NCBI GenBank assembly: GCA_023392945.1
Contig: JAEWNB010000197.1
Coordinates: forward strand, 1 to 5,883
Source of the DNA: Bacteroidota bacterium
GTDB taxonomy: Bacteria > Bacteroidota > Bacteroidia > Bacteroidales > WCHB1-69
Reading direction: 5' to 3'
DNA: 5,883 bases
Shown here: in pieces, positions 1 to 5,824 of the stretch
Position numbering within the stretch: the first letter of the stretch is position 1
Layout: each line of letters starts with the position of its first letter
Notes under the pieces: model-generated
The model's input: the letters and a program-made list of their open reading frames with translations, nothing else
What the model was told of the DNA's origin: nothing
Databases searched by the model: none
Translations under genes and position numbers: made by a program

Positions 1-22
1 AAAATCTTAAATAATTGATTGA
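1..22. repeat. Two-block A/T-rich motif upstream of porX, repeated at 5626-5644
   Basis: The first 12 bases, AAAATCTTAAAT, recur exactly at 5626-5637. In both places they are followed by TTGATTGA, at 15-22 here (two extra bases and a third overlapping the junction) and at 5637-5644 in the second copy. The total length is 22 versus 19 nt, a 3-nt difference. This copy ends 30 nt before the porX start codon. No TAnnTTTG element is visible in the 52 nt before porX, so its promoter probably lies outside the window. A regulatory role is inference, because A/T-rich sequence produces chance matches. Confidence 0.35.
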
Positions 23-52
23 TCATTAATAACATAATTATAATCTAAAACT

Positions 53-1606
53 ATGAGTGTTAAAATTCTGTGGGCTGATGATGAGATAGATTTACTAAAA
101 CCCCATATTCTGTTTCTCAACAATAAAGGCTATGAGGTAATTGCTGTTGTGAGTGGTAATGAAGTTTTGGAAATACTTGAAAAAGAAGTTATTGATATTA
201 TTTTTTTAGATGAACAGATGCCGGGGCTCAGCGGAATTGAGACAATGAAAAAGATAAAAGCTTATCATCAAAATATTCCGGTAGTGATGATTACCAAGAG
301 TGAAGAAGAACATATTATGGAGGATGCCATTGGGTCCAACATTGCAGACTATCTTATCAAGCCGGTTAATCCAAATCAGATATTACTATGTATTAAAAAG
401 AATATTGACAACAAAAAAATCATATCAGAGAAGAGTACTCTTGCCTACCAACAGGAATTCCGAAACATATCGATGCGGTTGTCAGATCGTCTTTCGCTAA
501 GTGAGTGGGATCAGTTATACAAAGAATTGGTTTATTGGGAATTAGAACTTGAAAAGATTGATGACAAAGGGATTTCGGATATTTTATCAAATCAAAAAGA
601 AGAGGCCAATATTCAATTTGCCAAGTTTATTTCCAAAAACTACCTAAATTGGATAAGCGGGAAAAGTGAGGAAAAACCCTTACTTTCACATACAATACTG
701 AAAGACAAATTGTTTCCACAAATTTCCAACAATAACCCTATTTTTCTTTTTGTCATCGATAATTTGAGATATGACCAGTGGAAAACTATTCAACCCATAA
801 TCAATGATTACTATCGGGCTGAACAGGAAGATGTTTATTACAGCATTCTGCCGACGGCAACTTTGTATGCCAGAAATGCCCTATTTGCCGGTTTAATGCC
901 ATCGGAAATTGCAAAAAAATATCCCGAATTCTGGCTTAATGAAAATGACGAGGGTGGCAAGAATCAGTTTGAACAACAATTACTCTCGGAGTATCTTAAG
1001 CGTTACGGAAAAAATGTAAAATTTTCCTTTTCTAAAGTGCTGAATATAGATTTTGGAAAGAAAATATTGGATAATTTACATCAAATGCTCAATATTCCTT
1101 TGAATGTCGTTGTTTTCAACTTTGTAGATATGCTTTCTCACGCCCGCACCAATGTGGATTTAATCAGAGAATTGGCCGAAGATGAGAAATCCTATCGGAG
1201 TGTTACAGCATCCTGGTTTGAGAATTCTGTTTTGATAGAAATGCTCAAATTCCTTGCTGAAAGACAAATAACGGTATTTTTAACAACGGATCACGGAACC
1301 ATAAAGATTGACCGACCTCTAAAAATTATCGGTGATAAGAACATCAGCAACAATCTACGCTATAAAGTGGGGAGGAATATGGATTATAATTCTAATGCCA
1401 TTTTTGAAATCAAAGATCCGGCAAAAGCTTATCTTCCTCAGGAAGGGTTGGCAGACCGATTCATTTTTGCCACTAAAAATGATTTCTTTGCATATCCCAA
1501 CAATTACAATTATTATGTAAATTACTACAAGAATACTTTTCAGCATGGCGGCATCTCTATGGAAGAAATGATGATTCCGTTCATAAAATTAACCCCCAGG
1601 AAGTAA
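53..1606 (+). CDS. porX: PorX, T9SS regulator: receiver domain fused to a PglZ phosphatase-like domain
   Basis: The 517-residue product starts at ATG 53 and matches the usual PorX length. Residues 3-120 form a CheY-like receiver: acidic pair D9/D10, phosphoacceptor D53 in FLDEQMPG, T81, and K103 in the LIKP motif. A helical linker (about 121-225) leads to a PglZ/alkaline-phosphatase-superfamily domain (about 227-515). Likely metal-site and catalytic residues are D236 (FVIDNLRYDQW), the threonines T268/T270 in PTATLYARNA, D359 and H363 (NFVDMLSHAR), D413/H414 (TTDHGT) and H498 (QHGG). Members of this family are soluble cytoplasmic regulators of the type IX secretion system. They are reported to contact the sigma factor SigP and the PorL motor protein, and to cleave oligonucleotides using zinc. 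All key receiver and phosphatase residues appear present, so the protein should be phosphorylatable and catalytically competent (inference). There is no signal peptide or membrane segment. The gene is monocistronic at its 3' side, converging on a glycosyltransferase gene. The adjacent LytTR system is not the usual partner (PorY). Confidence 0.93.
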   Translation: MSVKILWADDEIDLLKPHILFLNNKGYEVIAVVSGNEVLEILEKEVIDIIFLDEQMPGLSGIETMKKIKAYHQNIPVVMITKSEEEHIMEDAIGSNIADYLIKPVNPNQILLCIKKNIDNKKIISEKSTLAYQQEFRNISMRLSDRLSLSEWDQLYKELVYWELELEKIDDKGISDILSNQKEEANIQFAKFISKNYLNWISGKSEEKPLLSHTILKDKLFPQISNNNPIFLFVIDNLRYDQWKTIQPIINDYYRAEQEDVYYSILPTATLYARNALFAGLMPSEIAKKYPEFWLNENDEGGKNQFEQQLLSEYLKRYGKNVKFSFSKVLNIDFGKKILDNLHQMLNIPLNVVVFNFVDMLSHARTNVDLIRELAEDEKSYRSVTASWFENSVLIEMLKFLAERQITVFLTTDHGTIKIDRPLKIIGDKNISNNLRYKVGRNMDYNSNAIFEIKDPAKAYLPQEGLADRFIFATKNDFFAYPNNYNYYVNYYKNTFQHGGISMEEMMIPFIKLTPRK

Positions 1607-1622
1607 GAATTAGAGGGGCAAA

Positions 1623-2582
1623 TTACATATTCAATTTTTTTGCAATAAGGTAGCGATTCCGATCACTGGAAGAACGTGCTACCATTTCGCCAAGGAAACC
1701 GGACATAAAGAGAATCAGTCCAAAAATCATGGCGAGTAATGAAAGGTAAAATAGGGGTTGATCTGTTACCTGTCTATAGTTTTGTACTTGATTATGAAGG
1801 TTTACCAACTTTGCTATTATCAACCAAAGGGCAATTCCACCACCGAGGAGGAAACTGACAGATCCCCACAAACCGAAGAAATGCATTGGTTTTTTGCTAA
1901 ACCTTGAAATAAACGTAATAGTAATTAAATCCAAAAAACCATTAACAAAACGATTCCATCCGAATTTCGAGACCCCATATTTTCTTTTACGGTGTTGAAC
2001 GACCTTCTCTCCTATTTTGGTAAATCCGGCCCATTTGGCAATCACCGGAATGTAACGATGCATTTCACCATAGATTTCAATCGATTTAACAACATCGTAT
2101 TTATATGCTTTTAATCCGCAATTGAAATCATGCAACTTTATTCCCGAAATCCTTCTTGTTGTCCAATTAAAAAATTTGGAAGGGATATTTTTAGCCAGTT
2201 TTGAATCGTATCTCACTTTTTTCCAACCTGATACAAGATCAAGATTCTCATTCATTACTTTGTTATACAACTCAGGGATTTCATCAGGACTATCCTGTAA
2301 ATCAGCATCCATTGTGATGACAACATCCCCTGTCACTTCTTCAAAAGCAGCATTCAGAGCAGCAGATTTGCCGTAATTTCTCCTGAATTTTATTCCTTTT
2401 ATTGCAGCATTCTTACTATGCAAATCTTCTATTACTTTCCATGAACCGTCATTGGAGCCGTCATCAACCAATATTATTTCGTATTCAAATGAATTTTCGA
2501 CCATGACACGATGAATCCATTCCGTTAATTCAGGTAAGGACTCTTCTTCATTATACAAAGGAACAACAACAGATATATCCAT
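1623..2582 (-). CDS. Family 2 glycosyltransferase, DPM1/GtrB-like, polyprenyl-phosphate type
   Basis: The 319-residue product starts at ATG 2582. Its N-terminal GT-A domain opens with ISVVVPLYNEEESL and carries the nucleotide-sugar motifs LVDDGSNDGS (D40, D41), the metal-binding DAD at 92-94 (TMDADLQDSPDEI), the acceptor region HDFNCGLKAY (151-160), and the basic HRKRKYGVSKFG segment (197-208) typical of bacterial dolichol-phosphate-mannose-synthase-like enzymes. Two C-terminal transmembrane helices lie at about 234-258 and 276-300. SRFSKKP before the first and RSSSDRNR after the last both point to the cytoplasm, so the catalytic domain is cytoplasmic at the inner membrane. The family moves a sugar from UDP- or GDP-sugar onto undecaprenyl phosphate, usually for later use outside the membrane. 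The exact sugar and acceptor cannot be read from sequence. Its start lies 3 nt after the DUF4199 stop, so the two are almost certainly co-transcribed. Its 3' end lies 16 nt from the porX stop, on the opposite strand. Confidence 0.9.
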   Translation of the reverse strand: MDISVVVPLYNEEESLPELTEWIHRVMVENSFEYEIILVDDGSNDGSWKVIEDLHSKNAAIKGIKFRRNYGKSAALNAAFEEVTGDVVITMDADLQDSPDEIPELYNKVMNENLDLVSGWKKVRYDSKLAKNIPSKFFNWTTRRISGIKLHDFNCGLKAYKYDVVKSIEIYGEMHRYIPVIAKWAGFTKIGEKVVQHRKRKYGVSKFGWNRFVNGFLDLITITFISRFSKKPMHFFGLWGSVSFLLGGGIALWLIIAKLVNLHNQVQNYRQVTDQPLFYLSLLAMIFGLILFMSGFLGEMVARSSSDRNRYLIAKKLNM

Positions 2583-2585
2583 AAT

Positions 2586-3515
2586 TTATTTATTTTCAAT
2601 ATTTTGATCATCTTCTTCAGAATCGGGCTGCGGTTCATTTTCGTCCTGGTTCTTTTTTTTACGGAATAAAAAGAACGAAACAAATAGATTAAAAAGTAAA
2701 CCGTAAATCAATACCGGAATAGCAAGAAAAAAGGCCGCAGAAATTTCACTATTATAGTGAATAACAGCTGATAATCCTTGTTTATATTTGACTTGTAAGG
2801 GAGTAATATGCTTCATCTTTTCAGCAGAATTCACTAAAACAGAACTCAAATTGGAAATGCAAGGTTTTTGAATGGAATCATCAACATTACAATATTGTTG
2901 AGTAAGAGTAATAAAAGTACGATTACTATATTCTTCAAAAGAAGAAAGAGATTTTAAAGTATCAACATGATTTACTGACAATAAAGATTGTTCAAACGAG
3001 CATTTAAGAGAATTGATTCTACTATCTGCCAGCTCGATACAGGAAGAGTCGGGCTGAACAGAATTAAAAATTATTTCTTTTTGATCATCAATAATGGCAA
3101 ACGATGCAGCAACGTAGGTAGCAATCTCTTGTTTTGAAACTGTATCATTTTTAATTTTGTCATAATATCTGGATTCATTTTTAGCATTAATTTTTTCTAA
3201 GCTAGAATTATCTATGAAGTTAAAATTAATCAGCAAATAAATAAAGAACACCACGACAGCGACCAGCGTAACTTCTCCCCCAACAAGAAAAGCCTTTGTA
3301 AATTTAATCAACTGATTCGGAAGAGCATTGCGATATTCTTTAATTCCGGCATACAGACATCCTATAAAAATAAGAATCATCAATAAATCCAATACCGGAG
3401 CAAAAGGATAAAAATCTAATGTTGCAATAAAATCTCTCAAATAGTTCACAACGGCTAGCCCAACACCCATAAATCCTCCCCATTTCAATAAAATGAGAAA
3501 ATTTCCTTTATTCAT
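2586..3515 (-). CDS. DUF4199-type membrane protein with a large cysteine-bearing loop
   Basis: The 309-residue product starts at ATG 3515. Four transmembrane helices are visible at about 9-30, 40-58, 76-98 and 257-284. The positive-inside rule (KEYRNALPNQLIKFTK after helix 2, RKKK after helix 4) puts both termini in the cytoplasm and the long 99-255 segment in the periplasm. The KWGGFMGVGLAVVNYLRDF start and the GIKEYRN segment after helix 2 fit DUF4199, a family of unknown function found mainly in Bacteroidota and often encoded just upstream of a GT2 gene, as here. As I recall the family, members are usually about 170-180 residues, so this one is much longer because of the loop. The loop holds four cysteines (C159, C172, C209, C219) and is predicted to be mostly helical. 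The C-terminal tail after RKKK is strongly acidic (DENEPQPDSEEDDQ). A role as partner or accessory to the glycosyltransferase is inferred from the 3-nt gene spacing only. The family call rests on the N-terminal half and gene context. Confidence 0.75.
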   Translation of the reverse strand: MNKGNFLILLKWGGFMGVGLAVVNYLRDFIATLDFYPFAPVLDLLMILIFIGCLYAGIKEYRNALPNQLIKFTKAFLVGGEVTLVAVVVFFIYLLINFNFIDNSSLEKINAKNESRYYDKIKNDTVSKQEIATYVAASFAIIDDQKEIIFNSVQPDSSCIELADSRINSLKCSFEQSLLSVNHVDTLKSLSSFEEYSNRTFITLTQQYCNVDDSIQKPCISNLSSVLVNSAEKMKHITPLQVKYKQGLSAVIHYNSEISAAFFLAIPVLIYGLLFNLFVSFFLFRKKKNQDENEPQPDSEEDDQNIENK

Positions 3516-3534
3516 CTTTATATATTAAGAGTGG

Positions 3535-3542
3535 CAAAAATA
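3535..3542 (-). promoter_or_regulatory. Candidate -7 promoter element for the DUF4199-GT2 pair
   Basis: Read on the minus strand this is TATTTTTG, a full match to the Bacteroidota TAnnTTTG consensus. It sits 19 nt before the ATG at 3515, giving a leader of roughly a dozen nucleotides. No TTG or TTTG is seen at the expected -33 spacing, since the upstream bases are A/T runs. It suggests that the DUF4199-GT2 pair can be transcribed independently of the upstream two-component genes, although read-through over the 62-nt gap is also possible because no clear terminator is seen there. Confidence 0.5.
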
Positions 3543-3577
3543 CAAAATAAAAAATAAAAAAAGATTCTATATATATA

Positions 3578-4321
3578 TTATCCGTTCATCAAATTATTTT
3601 TTGTGCGAATTACTTCCAATAATCTATTTTTGAAAGTCCCTCCGATAGGCAATTTAGTTCCTTTTACAACTACAAAATTGTTCTCAATAAATTCAATATA
3701 CTTCAGGGAAATGATATAAGATTTATGACATCTGATAAAAAAGTTCGCGGACAATTCATTTTCCAGATCCTTAAGGTTGTAATATGCAGTAATATTACGG
3801 TTTAGCGTATGAAATGTAACATATTCATGTTGCCCCTCAACATAAATTAAATCTTCATAATTAATCTTATAAATTTTATAATCCGCTTTAATCATGATGA
3901 AATCAGAGCTTGGGAGCTCGGTTTTGGAAGGGGCATTTTCTGCATTCTTTTTTATTTCAACACGTTTAATGGCTTTATGAATTGCCTGAGCAAAACGGGG
4001 GAAAGCGATGGGCTTTAGCAAATAATCTGCCACATCAAGATTAAAACCCTCAATTGCATACTGAGAATAGGCTGTTGTAAAGATAACAGTGGGAGGATTT
4101 GGCAAATTTTTGACCAAATCAATTCCATGTATCTCAGGCATTTGAATATCCGTCAGCAAAATGTCAACTTGTTGAGTCGTTAATAGTGACAAGCCTTCGA
4201 CCGGATTTGCGAAATTGCCCAGCAATTTTAAATTCGGGAATTTATCAAGATATCCTTCCAGCAACAGCCGCGCCGGCTTTTCATCATCAATAATAACAAC
4301 ACTATATATATTATCATTCAT
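3578..4321 (-). CDS. LytTR-family response regulator
   Basis: With the ATG at 4321 the product has 247 residues. An in-frame GTG at 4330 would add three (VKT), but the ATG leads directly into MNDNIYSVVIIDDEKPAR, the normal start of the family. The receiver domain (about 5-120) has acidic residues D12/D13, phosphoacceptor D58 in LLTDIQMPEIHG, the TTAYSQYA segment with the switch threonine (T82/T83), and K103 in LLKP. After a linker rich in K, N and E, a LytTR DNA-binding domain (about 140-243) shows the expected FIMIKADYKIYKINYEDLIYVEG start, the FIRCHKSYIISL core and the LPIGGTFKNRLLEVI end. Such proteins bind direct-repeat DNA sites and act on a few local promoters. The gene follows the sensor kinase gene by 10 nt (1 nt if GTG is used), as expected for a cognate pair. 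Target genes are unknown; the divergent region 5397-5824 is the most obvious place to look. Confidence 0.93.
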   Translation of the reverse strand: MNDNIYSVVIIDDEKPARLLLEGYLDKFPNLKLLGNFANPVEGLSLLTTQQVDILLTDIQMPEIHGIDLVKNLPNPPTVIFTTAYSQYAIEGFNLDVADYLLKPIAFPRFAQAIHKAIKRVEIKKNAENAPSKTELPSSDFIMIKADYKIYKINYEDLIYVEGQHEYVTFHTLNRNITAYYNLKDLENELSANFFIRCHKSYIISLKYIEFIENNFVVVKGTKLPIGGTFKNRLLEVIRTKNNLMNG

Positions 4322-4331
4322 TGTTTTCACA

Positions 4332-5396
4332 TTATTTCAAATCAATATTCATGTTTACAATATATTGTAACGGTAAGTCTTTAATATCCAAGGAAAACTT
4401 TCTTTTATATTTCAATTTTAGTCTTTGTTTCACATTATTAATTCCCACTCCCACTCTGTCGTTTATGATATGACCGGTCAAACGCTCACTTTTGGAATTT
4501 CCCAACATAAAATTAAAGTGATTATTCTTTATGGTCAGTTTCAGATTGATGTAGCCATTGGGATTGTTTTGAATGTCGCCATGATTAAAACAATTTTCAA
4601 TAAAGGGTTGTAATATCATCGGAGGAATGCCCACAGTATAGTTATCAATATCATATTCACACTTTAGTTTAGTAAGTTTTCCCAATCTTATTTCCTGAAA
4701 ATCGAGATAATTTTGTATGTAATTCAATTCTTTCTTAATAGATACTGTATCTGACTGACATTCATCTGTAATATAGCGGAACATATCGGCTAATTTCAGA
4801 ATAGCATCAGAGGCATATTCATTCTTCATATATATTAATGAATATATATTGTTTAAAGCATTGAAGACGAAATGAGGATTGATTTGTGAACGCAGTAGCG
4901 TAATTTCCATCTCTTTTTTTTCGACAGATAATCTTTCGGCTTCGCGGAATTGTTCATTTGAATAATGAATCAGAGAACCAATGGCAGCTCCCATTACTAA
5001 AAAAGTATTTTTAAAAATCGGATAAATCATAGAATGAACTTTTCCTGAATAGGGTTCATTAAAAAAAAGATGAACAATAACATAATCCATCAAAATCAAA
5101 ATCATAATTCCCAACAACAAAAAAAAGAACATTTCGATAGCTGTCAGCACTCTAAATTTTGCAGAAAAGGCATTTTGATTATTTAACATCTTATAGAAGA
5201 GGGCAAAAAAGATTGCTATAAAAAAAGTATCTCCCAAAGAAATTGCCAAAGAGCTGAGAGGGTTAAACCTGAGTCCTCCGAAAAAGAGAAGCAAGAAGAT
5301 CATTACATAGATAAAAATCCGGGGATGTTTTAGAATAAAAACTGCATAGAGCTTTTTCCCAAAGAAGCTAATACTATCAAATATATTCTGATTCAT
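4332..5396 (-). CDS. LytS/YehU-like sensor histidine kinase (His_kinase family)
   Basis: I place the start at ATG 5396 (354 residues, MNQNIFDSISFFGKK). The longer reading frame opens with a TTG at 5438, which lies inside a TAnnTTTG promoter element and so would be outside the transcript. A GTG at 5399 is a minor alternative. Four transmembrane helices (about 26-43, 51-69, 86-110 and 127-145) have very short loops, so there is no separate periplasmic sensor domain. A charged linker with coiled-coil character (NEQFREAERLSVEKKEMEI) leads to the His_kinase domain: LLRSQINPHFVFNALN with the phospho-accepting H175, then the ATPase domain with N-box PPMILQPFIENCFNHG (E267, N268) and glycine box VGVGINNVKQRL. 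These are the normal signatures, with FVFNALN where FLFNSLN is common. The protein should autophosphorylate at the inner membrane and pass phosphate to the response regulator encoded 10 nt downstream. The signal is unknown; with so little outside the membrane, it may be sensed in or at the membrane. Confidence 0.92.
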   Translation of the reverse strand: MNQNIFDSISFFGKKLYAVFILKHPRIFIYVMIFLLLFFGGLRFNPLSSLAISLGDTFFIAIFFALFYKMLNNQNAFSAKFRVLTAIEMFFFLLLGIMILILMDYVIVHLFFNEPYSGKVHSMIYPIFKNTFLVMGAAIGSLIHYSNEQFREAERLSVEKKEMEITLLRSQINPHFVFNALNNIYSLIYMKNEYASDAILKLADMFRYITDECQSDTVSIKKELNYIQNYLDFQEIRLGKLTKLKCEYDIDNYTVGIPPMILQPFIENCFNHGDIQNNPNGYINLKLTIKNNHFNFMLGNSKSERLTGHIINDRVGVGINNVKQRLKLKYKRKFSLDIKDLPLQYIVNMNIDLK

Positions 5397-5420
5397 CACA
5401 TGAAAATTAGAAGTGATATG

Positions 5421-5433
5421 GCTAATTATTAGC
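5421..5433. promoter_or_regulatory. Perfect palindrome GCTAATTATTAGC, candidate operator of the kinase operon
   Basis: Two 6-base arms, GCTAAT and ATTAGC, flank a single central T with no mismatch. The site begins 2 nt downstream of the minus-strand -7 element (5436-5443), so it covers the predicted transcription start of the kinase operon, where a bound protein could block initiation. The same half-site recurs as a palindrome at 5597-5606. The binding protein is unknown. LytTR regulators usually bind direct repeats rather than palindromes, so a different regulator is possible. Confidence 0.4.
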
Positions 5434-5435
5434 TG

Positions 5436-5443
5436 CAAAAGTA
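5436..5443 (-). promoter_or_regulatory. -7 promoter element of the two-component operon
   Basis: The minus strand reads TACTTTTG, a full match to TAnnTTTG. It lies 39 nt before the preferred ATG at 5396, which gives a leader of about 30-35 nt. No TTG is present at the usual -33 spacing; the nearest, at 5474-5476, is about 30 nt away. The element overlaps a TTG codon at 5436-5438 that opens a longer in-frame reading of the kinase, and this argues against that start. Confidence 0.55.
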
Positions 5444-5475
5444 CAAAAATCCACCATGTATTATGCCCCTTTACA

Positions 5476-5545
5476 ATAAGTTTTCATATTAAGCAATATA
5501 TCTCATAAGTTTCACCTATCTCTTTCGACAACCAATATAAGTTTT
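5476..5545. repeat. Three direct copies of ATAAGTTT
   Basis: ATAAGTTT occurs at 5476-5483, 5505-5512 and 5537-5544, with start-to-start distances of 29 and 32 nt, close to three helical turns. The first two share more flanking sequence (ATAAGTTTTCA and ATAAGTTTCA). Related AAAGTT words follow at 5554 and 5612. LytTR regulators recognise GTT-centred direct repeats, and AAAGTTTGT at 5612-5620 fits the published half-site pattern as I recall it. The spacings differ from the roughly 21-22 nt expected of a LytTR site, so the assignment is tentative. Confidence 0.3.
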
Positions 5546-5596
5546 TTACAAAAAAAGTTAACATCAGGTAATATTTTTCCTTTATTCACTTAAAAA

Positions 5597-5606
5597 ATTA
5601 GCTAAT
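5597..5606. promoter_or_regulatory. Palindrome ATTAGCTAAT sharing the GCTAAT half-site
   Basis: This is a perfect 10-base palindrome. Its two halves are the same ATTAGC/GCTAAT words as in the palindrome at 5421-5433, but overlapped rather than spaced. It lies about 110 nt upstream of the plus-strand -7 element at 5716 and about 165 nt from the other palindrome. If both bind one regulator they could connect the two divergent promoters, but this is inference. Confidence 0.3.
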
Positions 5607-5615
5607 AATGAAAAG

Positions 5616-5685
5616 TTTGTGGGTGAAAATCTTAAATTGATTGAAAAATATTATATGTTGAGTGAATTTTGGGTAAAAACCCTTA
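5616..5685. repeat. Imperfect pair of 19-nt repeats around GGGT
   Basis: TTTGTGGGTGAAAATCTTA at 5616-5634 resembles TTTTGGGTAAAAACCCTTA at 5667-5685 when one small gap is allowed, with a period of 51 nt. The second copy also contains a short hairpin, GGGT-AAAA-ACCC (5671-5682), with a 4-bp stem, too small for a terminator. The pair lies 30-100 nt upstream of the plus-strand -7 element. The first copy overlaps the two-block motif shared with the porX leader (5626-5644). Confidence 0.3.
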
Positions 5686-5715
5686 TATAGAACATAAAAA
5701 TTAAGAAAAAAAAAC

Positions 5716-5723
5716 TACTTTTG
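5716..5723 (+). promoter_or_regulatory. -7 promoter element for the gene starting at 5825
   Basis: TACTTTTG is a full TAnnTTTG match, identical in sequence to the minus-strand element at 5436-5443. It lies 101 nt before the ATG at 5825, giving a leader of roughly 95 nt. No -33 TTG is found at standard spacing. It is the only TAnnTTTG match on the plus strand in this intergenic region. Confidence 0.5.
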
Positions 5724-5754
5724 CCAACTTAATTTTTGAAAGATAAAAAAACAA

Positions 5755-5774
5755 CTAATTCAACTGATAATTAG
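5755..5774 (+). other. Small hairpin in the leader of the 5825 gene
   Basis: CTAATT at 5755-5760 and AATTAG at 5769-5774 form a 6-bp stem with an 8-nt loop. The stem is mostly A-U and would be weak in RNA. It sits in the middle of the predicted leader. No riboswitch or terminator features accompany it. Confidence 0.2.
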
Positions 5775-5824
5775 GATATTAACATAAAAAAAGAAATTAC
5801 TAAAAAACATAACATAAATAAAAG

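Larger units (their letters stand above)
5397..5824. other. Divergent intergenic regulatory region, 428 nt without a gene
   Basis: This segment separates the minus-strand kinase operon from the plus-strand gene at 5825. It is very A/T-rich. It contains one -7 promoter element for each direction (5436-5443 minus, 5716-5723 plus), two palindromes with the half-site GCTAAT/ATTAGC, three copies of ATAAGTTT, a pair of imperfect 19-nt repeats around GGGT and a weak hairpin in the plus-strand leader. No open frame longer than about 11 codons with convincing start context was seen, and no tRNA, CRISPR or insertion-sequence ends. A regulatory role for the repeats is inference. Confidence 0.6.

Noticed and set aside
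300..500. Plus-strand open frame of 66 codons in porX
   Set aside because: It lies wholly inside porX in another frame, and its product has no recognisable domain; it is a shadow of the real gene.
2122..2376. Plus-strand open frame of 84 codons opposite the glycosyltransferase
   Set aside because: It is antisense to the catalytic GT-A domain, whose motifs are clearly coding on the minus strand; no start-site or family support.
3541..3580. Possible terminator between the response regulator and the DUF4199 gene
   Set aside because: There are A/T runs and a TATATA stretch but no GC-containing stem, so no intrinsic terminator can be supported.
4322..4330. GTG start of the response regulator at 4330
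   Set aside because: The ATG three codons later gives the standard family N-terminus, so the GTG is not needed; it remains a minor alternative.
4425..4613. Plus-strand open frame of 62 codons opposite the kinase ATPase domain
   Set aside because: It overlaps the N-box and glycine-box coding region of the kinase on the other strand; a shadow frame.
5608..5640. Ten-codon frame MKSLWVKILN, and a similar 11-codon frame at 5655-5690
   Set aside because: Too short, with no ribosome-site support, and lying upstream of the only plus-strand promoter element; not annotated as genes.
5671..5682. GGGT-AAAA-ACCC hairpin as a terminator
   Set aside because: The stem has only 4 bp, no T-run follows, and no gene on either strand ends there.
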